A program made the translations under genes and the position numbers. DNA of 64,000 nt from an uncultured Collinsella sp. GTDB lineage: Bacteria > Actinomycetota > Coriobacteriia > Coriobacteriales > Coriobacteriaceae. The DNA is taken from contig UQIS01000005.1 of the NCBI GenBank assembly GCA_900541245.1, positions 1 through 64,000 of the forward strand, read 5' to 3'. The number at the start of each line of letters is the position of its first letter. Position 1 is the first letter of the stretch. Below, piece by piece: positions 33,709-41,918 of the stretch. The notes under the pieces are model-generated. The model was not told where the DNA came from. It saw only the letters and a list, made by a program, of their open reading frames with translations, and searched no databases.

Positions 33709-34411
33709 AACCCCTCCAATCGGCGTTTTGGATGATACTTGTATCATATCAAAATTAACGATAAACGATAAATAATTACTAATAATGAGTAAGTAATGAT
33801 TGAAAACGATTAGCGTGAGCTATTAGCTCATTTTGGATGCCGGAGTTTGGCGTTCGGGGGATGAGGACAAATGCCAAAAACTTCCCGTGATCGCGCAAGC
33901 GTTCCATCGCGCTTCCCTAATTCATCTGGGAAAACAACTGCAAACGATTGCAAGTAACCGGTGAACGGTCGAAAACTACCGTTCACCGATAATCTCAAAA
34001 CTGGTTCTAACTGGTATTAAGTCAAAAAGACCAATTCACATATCTTCACAATGACCTGCAATTTTTCTTCACGCTATTTTTAGCCGCCCTGCGTTGTTTA
34101 GACACAGGAAAAGATCCGATCTTTTGCCAAAACATTTCGAAACGGTTTCAAAACCGCAGGTAGAAGTGTTAACGACCGGTAAACGGTCGATTTATCACCG
34201 TGAGCGGTGCAAAAACGTTTTACCGTATGAATCAACGAAAGCGACCTCTTCTGGGGTGATATAGTGACAACAACACGTCACGTGGTTACTACCAGTTTAG
34301 AAACCACTGGTCTTCAAAGAACGCTTTCTAAGAAGCTTTAAGGGCGAGCGCCCGCTGGCTTCCGAAAATCATCGGACTCAGATTGTACACACCTTCGGAA
34401 GGGAAATTTGA
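33709..34411. promoter_or_regulatory. Control region of the mannose-family PTS operon
   Basis: A 703-bp AT-rich stretch without genes. It carries: an inverted pair of the CGGTRARCGGT motif (33959-33969 and 33978-33988), a third copy at 34177-34187 followed by CGATTTATCA, ACTGGTTCTAACTGGT (34010-34025), a GAAACGGTTTC palindrome (34138-34148), and the GntR-type site GGTTACTACCAG (34284-34295) followed by ACTGGT. The promoter itself is unclear; TATAGT at 34260-34265 is a possible -10. Confidence 0.7.
34284..34311 (+). promoter_or_regulatory. Putative GntR operator before the PTS operon
   Basis: GGTTACTACCAG matches exactly the site that overlaps the agaS promoter at 38576-38587; ACCAGT and ACTGGT at either side form an inverted repeat. 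The site resembles DasR/NagR operators (ACTGGT half-sites). The likely binder is the GntR protein at 37803. Confidence 0.6.
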
Positions 34412-34855
34412 ATGGTTGGCTTTATTCTTACCGGTCATGGACAGTTCGCACCCGGCCTTGCAAGCGCTATCGCTATGGTTGCCGGCGACCAGCCTGCTTT
34501 TACCGTCGTTCCTTTTGAGGGCGACCAGGCTGCTTCCTACGGTGAGGATCTCCGCGCCGCTATTACCGCCATGCGCGAGGAGTGCGATGGCGTGCTCGTC
34601 TTTACCGACCTGCTTGGCGGCACCCCGTTCAACCAGTCGATGATGATTGCCCAGGATGTCGACAATGTCGAGGTTCTGACCGGCACTAACCTTCCCATGG
34701 TTATTGAGCTTCTGTTCCTCCGCGGCAACGCCACGCTCGCCGAGCTTGGCGAGCAGGCCGTGACCGTTGGCCAGACGGGCATCACCGCCCAGACGGTCGC
34801 ATCCGTTGCCGACTCCGAGGAAGAGGATATCTTCGGCGACGAGGACGGCATCTAA
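34412..34855 (+). CDS. PTS EIIA, mannose family
   Basis: A 147-aa phosphocarrier of a mannose/sorbose/N-acetylgalactosamine-type PTS. The phosphorylatable His9 is in FILTGHGQFA; FTDLLGGTPFNQS and TGTNLPMVIELL are family features. The C-terminal ~25 residues are acidic (SEEEDIFGDEDGI). ATG 34412 follows GGAAGGGAAA. The stop overlaps the next start (TAATG), so translation is coupled to the YajC-like gene. Confidence 0.93.
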   Translation: MVGFILTGHGQFAPGLASAIAMVAGDQPAFTVVPFEGDQAASYGEDLRAAITAMREECDGVLVFTDLLGGTPFNQSMMIAQDVDNVEVLTGTNLPMVIELLFLRGNATLAELGEQAVTVGQTGITAQTVASVADSEEEDIFGDEDGI

Positions 34856-35136
34856 TGGCCGATTTCGGAGCCAACGTCCTGAGCTCCTCGGTCGCCCTTT
34901 TAGGCCTGCTTGTCATCATGGGCTTGATTTACACCATCTGGTCGCAAATCAACATGAAGAAGAAGCAAAAGTACTTCAAGGAGCTGCACACCGAGCTCAA
35001 GCCGGGTCAGGAGGTTCTTTTCGCCGGCGGTATCTACGGAACCGTCAAAGGCATCGAAGGCGAGAAGGTCCAGATCAAAGTCCGATCCGGAGCCGTCGTA
35101 GATGTTTCGCGTTACGCGATTCAGGAGATCAAGTAA
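34855..35136 (+). CDS. YajC-like membrane protein within the PTS operon
   Basis: A 93-aa protein with one N-terminal membrane helix (SVALLGLLVIMGLIYTIW) and the YajC-type cytoplasmic beta domain: KKKQKYFKELHTELKPGQEV, FAGGIYGTVKGI, VQIKVRSGAVVDVSRYAIQEI. YajC is an accessory of the Sec translocon; here it is embedded between PTS EIIA and EIIB with an overlapping start, so it probably has a PTS-specific job such as membrane assembly or docking. The function is inferred. Confidence 0.88.
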   Translation: MADFGANVLSSSVALLGLLVIMGLIYTIWSQINMKKKQKYFKELHTELKPGQEVLFAGGIYGTVKGIEGEKVQIKVRSGAVVDVSRYAIQEIK

Positions 35137-35172
35137 CTGTCGTCAGCAAATAACGAAAGGAAGCTGATCAAC

Positions 35173-35655
35173 ATGGCAGAACCCAACATTCTTCTTACCC
35201 GCATCGATAACCGACTGGTTCATGGTCAGGTTGCCACCCAGTGGAACTCCACTCTGGGCTCCAACCTAATCCTCGTCGCCAACGACGACGTGGCGACCAA
35301 CACCATGCGCCAGAACCTCATGAAGATGGCCGCTCCCGCCGGCGTCGCTACGCGTTTCTTCTCTCTGCAGAAGACCATCGACGTCATCGGCAAGGCGAGC
35401 CCGCGCCAGAAGATCTTCATCGTGGCCGAAACACCGGAAGACGTGCTTACGCTCGTCAAGGGCGGTGTGCCTATAAAGAAGGTAAACATCGGCAACATGC
35501 ACATGTCGGAAGGAAAGCGCCAAGTCGCCACCTCCGTCGCAGTTAACGACGAGGATGTCGCTGCGTTTAAAGAGCTGCAGGAATTGGGGGTGGAGTTGGA
35601 GATCAGGCGCGTTCCGAGCACGCCTGTTGAGGACACGAGCAAGCTCTTCTCGTAA
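35173..35655 (+). CDS. PTS EIIB, mannose family
   Basis: Histidine phosphocarrier of 160 aa that passes phosphate from EIIA to the sugar. The active site is RIDNRLVHGQV with His17. TRFFSLQKTIDVI and KGGVPIKKVNIGNMH are also conserved. GAAAGGAAG precedes the ATG. Compare the orphan paralogue at 44907, where the active His is replaced. Confidence 0.94.
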   Translation: MAEPNILLTRIDNRLVHGQVATQWNSTLGSNLILVANDDVATNTMRQNLMKMAAPAGVATRFFSLQKTIDVIGKASPRQKIFIVAETPEDVLTLVKGGVPIKKVNIGNMHMSEGKRQVATSVAVNDEDVAAFKELQELGVELEIRRVPSTPVEDTSKLFS

Positions 35656-35745
35656 TCCTCGTGATCCACGTTGTCAGGAGTGAAACCCTGACATTCTGTA
35701 CGTGAAATCCAAAGTGCGTACATACATTTTGAAAGGAGGAGCAAG

Positions 35746-36546
35746 ATGGAATTCTCGATCATTCAGGTCGCCCTGGTCTTCGTTGTTACGTTCATCGCGG
35801 CAATCGACCAGTTTGACTTCCTCGAGTCTCTCTATCAGCCCATCGTCACCGGCGCCGTCATCGGTCTTATCCTTGGCGACCTCAACACCGGTCTTCTCGT
35901 GGGTGGTACCTATCAGCTCATGACGATCGGCAACATGCCGATCGGAGGCGCTCAGCCGCCTAACGCCGTCATCGGCGGCATCATGGCAGCCATTCTCGCT
36001 ATCGCCACGGGCCTCGAGCCCAACGCGGCAGTCGGCCTCGCCATTCCGTTCGCTCTGCTTGGCCAGCTCGGCGTTACCCTGGTCTTCACGCTTATGTCCC
36101 CGCTTATGTCCACGGCCGATAACATGGCTCATAACGCGGACACCAAGGGCATCGAGCGCCTGAACTACTTCGCCATGGCTCTGCTCGGCCTGATCTTCGC
36201 CGTCGTCGTCACCCTGTTCTTCATCGCTGGCGCTACCATCGGTCAGACCATCGCTTCTGCCATCCCGACTTGGCTGCAGACCGGTCTGTCCGCTGCAGGC
36301 GGCATGATGCGCTTCGTCGGCTTCGCCGTCCTGCTCAAGGTTATGATGAACCGCGATATGTGGGGCTTCTTCCTCATGGGCTTTGGCCTCGCGCTCATCA
36401 CCGTTGCCAACGATTCGCTGGCAACCCCTGCCCTGCTCATCCTCGCTCTCATCGGCTTCGGCATCGCTTTCTGGGACTTCCAGCAGCAGACCGAGCTGAA
36501 GGGTGCAGCTGTTTCTGACGGAGGTGACTTCGAAGATGGCATCTAA
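35746..36546 (+). CDS. PTS EIIC, mannose family
   Basis: Membrane subunit (266 aa) that forms the sugar channel with EIID. It has about seven hydrophobic segments and the family signature GLILGDLNTGLLVGGTYQLM, then NMPIGGAQPPNAVIGGIMA. AAAGGAGG precedes the ATG. The end overlaps the EIID start by 11 bases. Confidence 0.93.
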   Translation: MEFSIIQVALVFVVTFIAAIDQFDFLESLYQPIVTGAVIGLILGDLNTGLLVGGTYQLMTIGNMPIGGAQPPNAVIGGIMAAILAIATGLEPNAAVGLAIPFALLGQLGVTLVFTLMSPLMSTADNMAHNADTKGIERLNYFAMALLGLIFAVVVTLFFIAGATIGQTIASAIPTWLQTGLSAAGGMMRFVGFAVLLKVMMNRDMWGFFLMGFGLALITVANDSLATPALLILALIGFGIAFWDFQQQTELKGAAVSDGGDFEDGI

Positions 36547-37618
36547 TGAGTATGTGATCCCGGAGCACTACGAGGATCTCACTCCTGCTCCGCAGCTCGA
36601 CCAGAAGACCCTCAACAAGATGGCTTGGCGCTCCTGCTTCCTGCAGGCATCGTTCAACTACGAGCGCATGCAGGCCGCTGGCTGGCTTTACTCCATCATC
36701 CCCGGTCTGGAGAAGATCCACACCAACAAGAACGACCTCGCGGCTTCCATGAGCCACAACCTGGAGTTCTTCAACACCCACCCGTTCCTCGTCACCTTTG
36801 TTATGGGTATCGTGCTTTCGCTCGAGCAGAACAAGGTTGACATCCCCACGATCCGCGCCGTCCGCGTTGCCGCAATGGGCCCGCTCGGTGGTATCGGTGA
36901 CGCTCTGTTCTGGCTGACGCTCGTGCCTATCACGGCCGGCATCACCTCCAACATGGCCATCAACGGCAACGCCGCTGCACCGATCATCTTCCTGGTGATC
37001 TTCAACGTCGTCCAGTTCGCTCTGCGCTTCTGGCTCATGAACTGGTCCTACAAGCTTGGCACCAGCGCTATTGACGCTCTGACTGCCAACATGCAGGCCT
37101 TCACGCGTGCCGCTTCCATCATGGGCGTCTTCGTCGTCGGTTGTCTGGTCGTCACCATGGGTGGCACCCAGATCAACCTCCAGATCCCCAACGGCACCAC
37201 CCGTGGTCTCTCCGCTACTACCGTGATCGTCTCCGAGAAGGAGGCCGAGAACTTCACCGGTATGGAGGGCATCGATACCGAGACCGCTGAGGCCGGTACC
37301 ATCGCCATGACCGATGAGGACGGCAACGCCCTCACCGCTTCCGATGCCGACGGCAACGAGGTCAAGTGCGGCGTCGCCGATCTGGGCAACGGCATGGAGT
37401 CCGTGACCTACGCTACCGTCACCGAGGATCCGGTCAACTTCTCTGTTGCCGACACCCTCAACACCATCGTTCCGAAGCTCGTCCCGCTTATGCTTACGCT
37501 GCTGCTTTACTACATGTTTGCTAAGCACAGCTGGACCCCGACCAAGGGTATTCTGCTGCTTTTCGTCCTGGGCATCCTGGGCGCTGGCCCGCTTGGTCTC
37601 TGGCCGAGCATCTGGTAA
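36536..37618 (+). CDS. PTS EIID, mannose family, with an extra domain
   Basis: The second membrane subunit (360 aa). It has the EIID N-terminus LNKMAWRSCFLQASFNYERM, QAAGWLYSIIPGLEKI, MGPLGGIGDALFWLTLVPI, and a C-terminal membrane end PKLVPLMLTLLLYYMF. Between about residues 210 and 310 lies an unusually long, acidic, Thr/Glu/Asp-rich segment absent from ordinary EIID proteins (usually ~280 aa), probably outside the membrane. The ATG at 36536 follows GGAGGTG and overlaps the EIIC gene. Confidence 0.9.
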   Translation: MASNEYVIPEHYEDLTPAPQLDQKTLNKMAWRSCFLQASFNYERMQAAGWLYSIIPGLEKIHTNKNDLAASMSHNLEFFNTHPFLVTFVMGIVLSLEQNKVDIPTIRAVRVAAMGPLGGIGDALFWLTLVPITAGITSNMAINGNAAAPIIFLVIFNVVQFALRFWLMNWSYKLGTSAIDALTANMQAFTRAASIMGVFVVGCLVVTMGGTQINLQIPNGTTRGLSATTVIVSEKEAENFTGMEGIDTETAEAGTIAMTDEDGNALTASDADGNEVKCGVADLGNGMESVTYATVTEDPVNFSVADTLNTIVPKLVPLMLTLLLYYMFAKHSWTPTKGILLLFVLGILGAGPLGLWPSIW

Positions 37619-37630
37619 GGCTCTAGCTTG

Positions 37631-37718
37631 AGGGGTGTGTCCCTACGCGGCTCACACCCCGACCCCTTAAGCCATGTGTATGTTAAAAGCCGCGTGCTCG
37701 AAAGAGCGCGCGGCTTTT
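37631..37718 (+). terminator. Terminators after the mannose-family PTS operon
   Basis: AGGGGTGTG/CACACCCC (37631-37660) is followed by a stronger hairpin, AAAAGCCGCGTGCTC with GAGCGCGCGGCTTTT (37685-37718), ending in TTTTGTTTTC. Confidence 0.88.
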
Positions 37719-37802
37719 GTTTTCTTGTTGATTCGGGCGTGGCAGACAGATAATGCTAAACACCCAAGGTAGTAGCCGAGTTTGAGAAAATGGGAGGATA
37801 GG

Positions 37803-38534
37803 ATGGCGATCGGAGCGCGTAAGCAACCGCTGTACGATCAGCTGGTCGATATTCTGACCGAAAAGATCGACCATGAATATCGCGCCGGTGACATGATTCC
37901 TTCCGAGCGCGAACTTTCGGAGCGCTATGGTCTCTCGCGCACCACGGTGCGCCTGGCTCTGCAAGAGCTGGAGCGTTTAGGACTTGTGGTTCGGCAGCAC
38001 GGTCGCGGTACCTTTGTGACCGACCGTTCGGCAAAGGCAACCAATCTTATGCAGTCCTACAGCTTTACTGAGCAGATGCGCGCGATGGGTCGCGACCCCG
38101 AGACCACGATTCTCGAGTTTTGCGAGATGGAGGCCGATAAGAATCTGGCCGAGCATATGGGATTGCGTATCGGTGATCGCATTTTTAAGCTTAAGCGCCT
38201 TCGTTCTGCCGATAACATGCCCATGATGGTCGAACGCAGCTATCTACCGGTTCGTCAATTTCTGTCCCTAAAGCGACCGCTGCTGGAGCGTAAGCCGCTT
38301 TACGATGTGATTGAGCAAGACTTTCAGCAAAAGATTCGCGTGGCCGAAGAGGAGTTCTATGCGAGCATAGCCCGTCCCACCGACGCCCACCTTTTGGGAA
38401 TTGTCGAGGGCTCGCCTGTGCTCGATTTGGTCAGGACTACGTATAACGAGTCAAACGAGGTTGTGGAGTATACACTCTCGGTTGCTCGTGCCGATCAGTT
38501 TAAATACAAGGTTTACCACCAGCGTAGCAACTAG
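37803..38534 (+). CDS. GntR-family (UTRA) regulator of the amino-sugar cluster
   Basis: A 243-aa regulator: winged HTH (PSERELSERYGLSRTTVRLALQELE) and UTRA effector domain, close to the NagR/DasR/AgaR2 type that senses N-acetylhexosamine-6-phosphates. ATG 37803 follows GGGAGGATAG. It lies between the PTS operon and agaS, and a shared GGTTACTACCAG site occurs before both, so it probably represses the whole GalNAc pathway. Confidence 0.88.
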   Translation: MAIGARKQPLYDQLVDILTEKIDHEYRAGDMIPSERELSERYGLSRTTVRLALQELERLGLVVRQHGRGTFVTDRSAKATNLMQSYSFTEQMRAMGRDPETTILEFCEMEADKNLAEHMGLRIGDRIFKLKRLRSADNMPMMVERSYLPVRQFLSLKRPLLERKPLYDVIEQDFQQKIRVAEEEFYASIARPTDAHLLGIVEGSPVLDLVRTTYNESNEVVEYTLSVARADQFKYKVYHQRSN

Positions 38535-38575
38535 TGTCCGCATCGTTTCCATATGGTGATTCTTTGCATTTAACT

Positions 38576-38609
38576 GGTTACTACCAGATAACCAACCGAA
38601 GTGTATAAT
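38576..38609 (+). promoter_or_regulatory. agaS promoter with overlapping GntR operator
   Basis: CTGGTTACTACCAG, a palindrome (38574-38587), covers the expected -35 region; TATAAT is at 38604-38609. Binding there would block RNA polymerase. Confidence 0.65.
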
Positions 38610-38648
38610 TGCACGTCAGAGGATTACTTCTAGAGAGAGGTATTAGAA

Positions 38649-39815
38649 ATGTTCGAGAAGAGTGTCGAGGAGCTCACCGAGCTCGGCGCCCAGATCACCA
38701 CGGCCGAGATTGCTCAGCAGCCCGAGCTTTGGCGTGATACGCTCAACATCTATCGCGAGAACAAGGAGGCCATCGAGGCCTTCCTGGCCGAGGCTCGCGC
38801 CATGGGCGAGGGCCGTCTGTCCGTTGTCTTCACCGGTGCCGGTACGTCCGACTACGTTGGCGATACCTGCGCCCCGTACCTGCGTCACGCTGGCAACACT
38901 GATCTCTACGACTTCAAGCCCATCGCCACGACCGACATCGTGAGCGCCCCGCGCGACTTCCTGCGCGCCGAGGATCCCACGCTCGTGGTTTCCTTTGCCC
39001 GCTCTGGCAACAGCCCCGAGAGCCTTGCCGCCGTCGCCGTTGCCAAGGAGCTCGTCCACAACGTCAAGTTCCTCAACATCACCTGCGCTCCCGAGGGCAA
39101 GCTCGCCGTCGAGTCTGCCGATGATCCCAACGCGCTGACGCTGCTCATTCCGCGCGCCAACGACAAGGGCTTCGCCATGACTGGTTCTTATTCCTGCATG
39201 ACCCTGCTCTCCACCCTTATTTTCGACACTGCCTCTGACGAGCAGAAGGCCGAGTGGGTCGAGACCATCGCCAAGATGGGCGAGGAGGTTATCGCTCGCG
39301 AGTCCGAGGTCGCCGATTACCTGGCTGGCGACTTTAACCGCGTGACCTACTTGGGTTCTGGCTCCTTCGGTGGCCTTGCCCAGGAGAGCCAGCTCAAGAT
39401 CCTTGAGCTCGCTCACGGTCTGGTCGCTACTTCCTACGACACCTCTATGGGCTATCGTCACGGACCTAAGTCCTTCGTCGACGATAAGACGCTCGTCTTC
39501 GTGTTCGTCAACAACGACGCCTACACCCGTCAGTACGACATCGACATCCTCAACGAGATCGGTGGCGACAAGATCGCTCAGCACACCGTCGCCGTTCAGC
39601 AGGAAGGTGCCACCGTCTATGAGGGTGAGTCCTTCACCTTTAAGGGCTATGAGGCGCTTCCCGAGGGCTACCTTGCTCTGCCGTTCGTGATGTTTGCCCA
39701 GGCTATCAGCCTGCTCAACTCCGTGCGCGTGGGCAACACGCCCGATACGCCGAGCCCCACCGGCACGGTCAACCGCGTGGTTAAGGGCGTGACGATTCAC
39801 CCCTTCACCGCTTAA
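38649..39815 (+). CDS. agaS: D-galactosamine-6-phosphate deaminase/isomerase AgaS
   Basis: A 388-aa double-SIS protein of the AgaS type, which deaminates galactosamine-6-phosphate to tagatose-6-phosphate. SIS motifs: VVFTGAGTSDYVGDTCAPYL, VSFARSGNSPESLAAV, and in the second domain YLGSGSFGGLAQESQLKILE with MGYRHGPKSFVDD. The ATG follows GAGAGAGG. It has its own promoter, and nagA is downstream after a terminator-like hairpin, so the two are separately tuned. Confidence 0.92.
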   Translation: MFEKSVEELTELGAQITTAEIAQQPELWRDTLNIYRENKEAIEAFLAEARAMGEGRLSVVFTGAGTSDYVGDTCAPYLRHAGNTDLYDFKPIATTDIVSAPRDFLRAEDPTLVVSFARSGNSPESLAAVAVAKELVHNVKFLNITCAPEGKLAVESADDPNALTLLIPRANDKGFAMTGSYSCMTLLSTLIFDTASDEQKAEWVETIAKMGEEVIARESEVADYLAGDFNRVTYLGSGSFGGLAQESQLKILELAHGLVATSYDTSMGYRHGPKSFVDDKTLVFVFVNNDAYTRQYDIDILNEIGGDKIAQHTVAVQQEGATVYEGESFTFKGYEALPEGYLALPFVMFAQAISLLNSVRVGNTPDTPSPTGTVNRVVKGVTIHPFTA

Positions 39816-39831
39816 TCGCGTCCCCCTGTAA

Positions 39832-39870
39832 GGGCGCCCGTCCGCTCATAACGGCGGGCGGGCGCTTTTT
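39832..39870 (+). terminator. Terminator after agaS
   Basis: GCGCCCGTCCGC pairs with the GC-rich strand at 39853-39865, followed by TTTTTGTTTTG. Confidence 0.88.
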
Positions 39871-39932
39871 GTTTTGCGTGAGCTGGGTATAAGCATCACC
39901 ACAGTCAACTGCTTTAGAAGCAAGGAGTGCAT

Positions 39933-41102
39933 ATGAGCACGTACGCAATTAAGGCTGACAAGTTCTTCTTGCCGGCAGGCCCGCAACTGGGCGGCTATCT
40001 TATGGTCGAGGACGGCGTCTTTGGCGCCTGGCAGGCCGACGAGCCCTCTTGCGAGATTAAGGACTACACGGGATCGTGGATCGCACCGGGTATGGTCGAT
40101 ACTCACATCCATGGCTTCTACAACCACTCAACTACCGATAACGATCCCGAGGGTATCGATATCAGCTCGACCGAGCTCGCCCGTCGCGGTACCACCAGCT
40201 GGCTGCCCACGACGTTCACCGATGGCGTCGAGCAGATCAAGGACGCCTGCACTGCTATCGCCCAGGCCGATGAGGGCCGTGGCCCCGACTTCTGCGGTGC
40301 TCGCATTCAGGGCATCTACCTGGAGGGCCCCTTCTTTACCATGAAGCACGTGGGCGCGCAGAACCCCGCTTACCTGATCGATCCCTCCGAGGAGGTCTTC
40401 GATCAGTGGCAGGAGGCTGCGGGTGGTCGCATCGTTAAGAGCGCCATGGCGGCCGAGCGCGACGGTGCCGCTGCTTATGCGGCTGCTCTGAACGCCAAGG
40501 GTGTGGTGACCAGCATCGGTCACTCCGACGCTACCTACGATGAGTGCATTGCCGCCATCAACGCCGGTGCCAGCTGCTTTACGCATACCTATAACGGCCA
40601 GCGCGGGCTGCATCACCGCGAGCCCGGTGTCGTGGGTGCTGCCATGTCCACGCCCGAGACCTACGCCGAGATCATCTGTGACGGCAAGCACGTAAACCCT
40701 GCCGCCATCAAGGCGCTGCTGCAGGCAAAGGGCTGGCAGCACACGGTGCTCATCACCGACTGCCTGGGTTGCGGCGGCATGCCCGAGGGCAGCTACACCA
40801 GTGGTGGCATGGACGTCATCATGAAGGACAACCTGTGCTGGCTCGCCGACGGCAAGAGCATTGCCGGCTCGGTGCTCACGCTTGCCCAGGGCGTCAAGAA
40901 CATCGTCGACTGGGGCATCGCCAGCGCCGATATCGCCATTCGCATGGCAACCGAGGTGCCGGCACGCTCCGCGCACATCGAAGGTAAGTGCGGCAGCATC
41001 ATGCCGGGTCGCGACGCCGACTTTGTCGTGTTCGACCATGAGCTCACCCTCGTCGAGACGTATGTTGGCGGCCAGAGCGTCGGCAACGCCTTTACCGAGT
41101 AA
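39933..41102 (+). CDS. nagA: N-acetylgalactosamine/glucosamine-6-phosphate deacetylase
   Basis: Removes acetyl from GalNAc-6-P or GlcNAc-6-P. The 389-aa protein is an amidohydrolase with PGMVDTHIHGFYNHST, a metal Glu in IYLEGPFF, SIGHSDATYDE, ASCFTHTYNGQRGLHHREPG and the catalytic Asp in VLITDCLGCGG; it ends GKCGSIMPGRDADFVVFDHE. Because it is flanked by AgaS and LacC, GalNAc-6-P (AgaA role) is the probable substrate. The ATG at 39933 follows AAGGAG. Confidence 0.9.
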   Translation: MSTYAIKADKFFLPAGPQLGGYLMVEDGVFGAWQADEPSCEIKDYTGSWIAPGMVDTHIHGFYNHSTTDNDPEGIDISSTELARRGTTSWLPTTFTDGVEQIKDACTAIAQADEGRGPDFCGARIQGIYLEGPFFTMKHVGAQNPAYLIDPSEEVFDQWQEAAGGRIVKSAMAAERDGAAAYAAALNAKGVVTSIGHSDATYDECIAAINAGASCFTHTYNGQRGLHHREPGVVGAAMSTPETYAEIICDGKHVNPAAIKALLQAKGWQHTVLITDCLGCGGMPEGSYTSGGMDVIMKDNLCWLADGKSIAGSVLTLAQGVKNIVDWGIASADIAIRMATEVPARSAHIEGKCGSIMPGRDADFVVFDHELTLVETYVGGQSVGNAFTE

Positions 41103-41105
41103 CGA

Positions 41106-41146
41106 TAGAAAAAGACGGCGGGCCCGAATCTGCTCGGACCCGCCGT
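41106..41146. terminator. Convergent terminator (nagA / flavodoxin-like gene)
   Basis: ACGGCGGGCCCGA pairs with TCGGACCCGCCGT. The A-rich left flank gives a T tail for the minus-strand flavodoxin-like gene. Confidence 0.85.
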
Positions 41147-41177
41147 ATGGGTTAAACGCTCAAAAGCACCTTCACAG

Positions 41178-41762
41178 TTACAGCTTGTTAGCGATCTTCT
41201 TTGCCGTGCGCTTGACGCCGGCCACCAGGCCTCCTGCAGGATGCTCCTTCTCGTATGCTAGGCGCTTCTCGCGCTTGGCGTACTCTTCGACGATGATGTC
41301 GCCATACTCGTCTTCGATCTTGTCGAAGAAGTCGACGGCGCCCTTAATTTCCTCAGCGGTCGGGTGTCCCTTTTGGACACCGCCGGCGAGTTTGAACGGC
41401 CCCCACGTATCAAAGCCGGGACAGCCGTAGACGCCCATAAAGATGGCCTGCCTCATGCGGCAGATGCCATCGATATCCTTGCCGTACCACTTGTTTTTGC
41501 CACCGTAGGTCATAAGGCCAAACACCTTGTCCTGCGGCTGCAGTACGTTGGTGAGCACGCGTGCCATGTCCTTGTCGATCTCGGAGTAATAGATGCCCGT
41601 GGCGACACCGATCAGATGGTATTCGTGCAGGTTGGGATACTCGTTTTTACCGAGCGTCTTTACATCGAGGGTATCGATCTCGGGGTGTGCCTCGACGATG
41701 GCGTCCACGAGCTTTTTCGTATTGCCGTGGTGGCGTGAGGCATAAAGGATGATGGTTCGCAT
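41178..41762 (-). CDS. Flavodoxin-domain protein
   Basis: A 194-aa flavodoxin-like protein. The FMN-phosphate loop is LYASRHHGNTKKLVDAI; ATGIYYSEIDKDMARVL and YGGKNKWYGKDIDG form the other flavin loops. The C-terminus is a basic helix (AKKIANKL). It probably acts as a redox carrier or quinone-type reductase; partner unknown. The ATG at 41762 is preceded by GAAAGGCC; the longer upstream frame is a shadow of the epimerase gene. Confidence 0.85.
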   Translation of the reverse strand: MRTIILYASRHHGNTKKLVDAIVEAHPEIDTLDVKTLGKNEYPNLHEYHLIGVATGIYYSEIDKDMARVLTNVLQPQDKVFGLMTYGGKNKWYGKDIDGICRMRQAIFMGVYGCPGFDTWGPFKLAGGVQKGHPTAEEIKGAVDFFDKIEDEYGDIIVEEYAKREKRLAYEKEHPAGGLVAGVKRTAKKIANKL

Positions 41763-41918
41763 AAGAAGGCCTTTCAGCTGTAATTGCATCAATGTCTGTA
41801 TGGTACCCCGTTGCATGGCTGGGATACCGGACGCATCGATGAACGTGCGGGTTTGTCCTTTGGTCAGGGCCGAGACGGGTTCTTGCGAGCAAAAAGCAGT
41901 TGTTCGAAAGGATGGACA

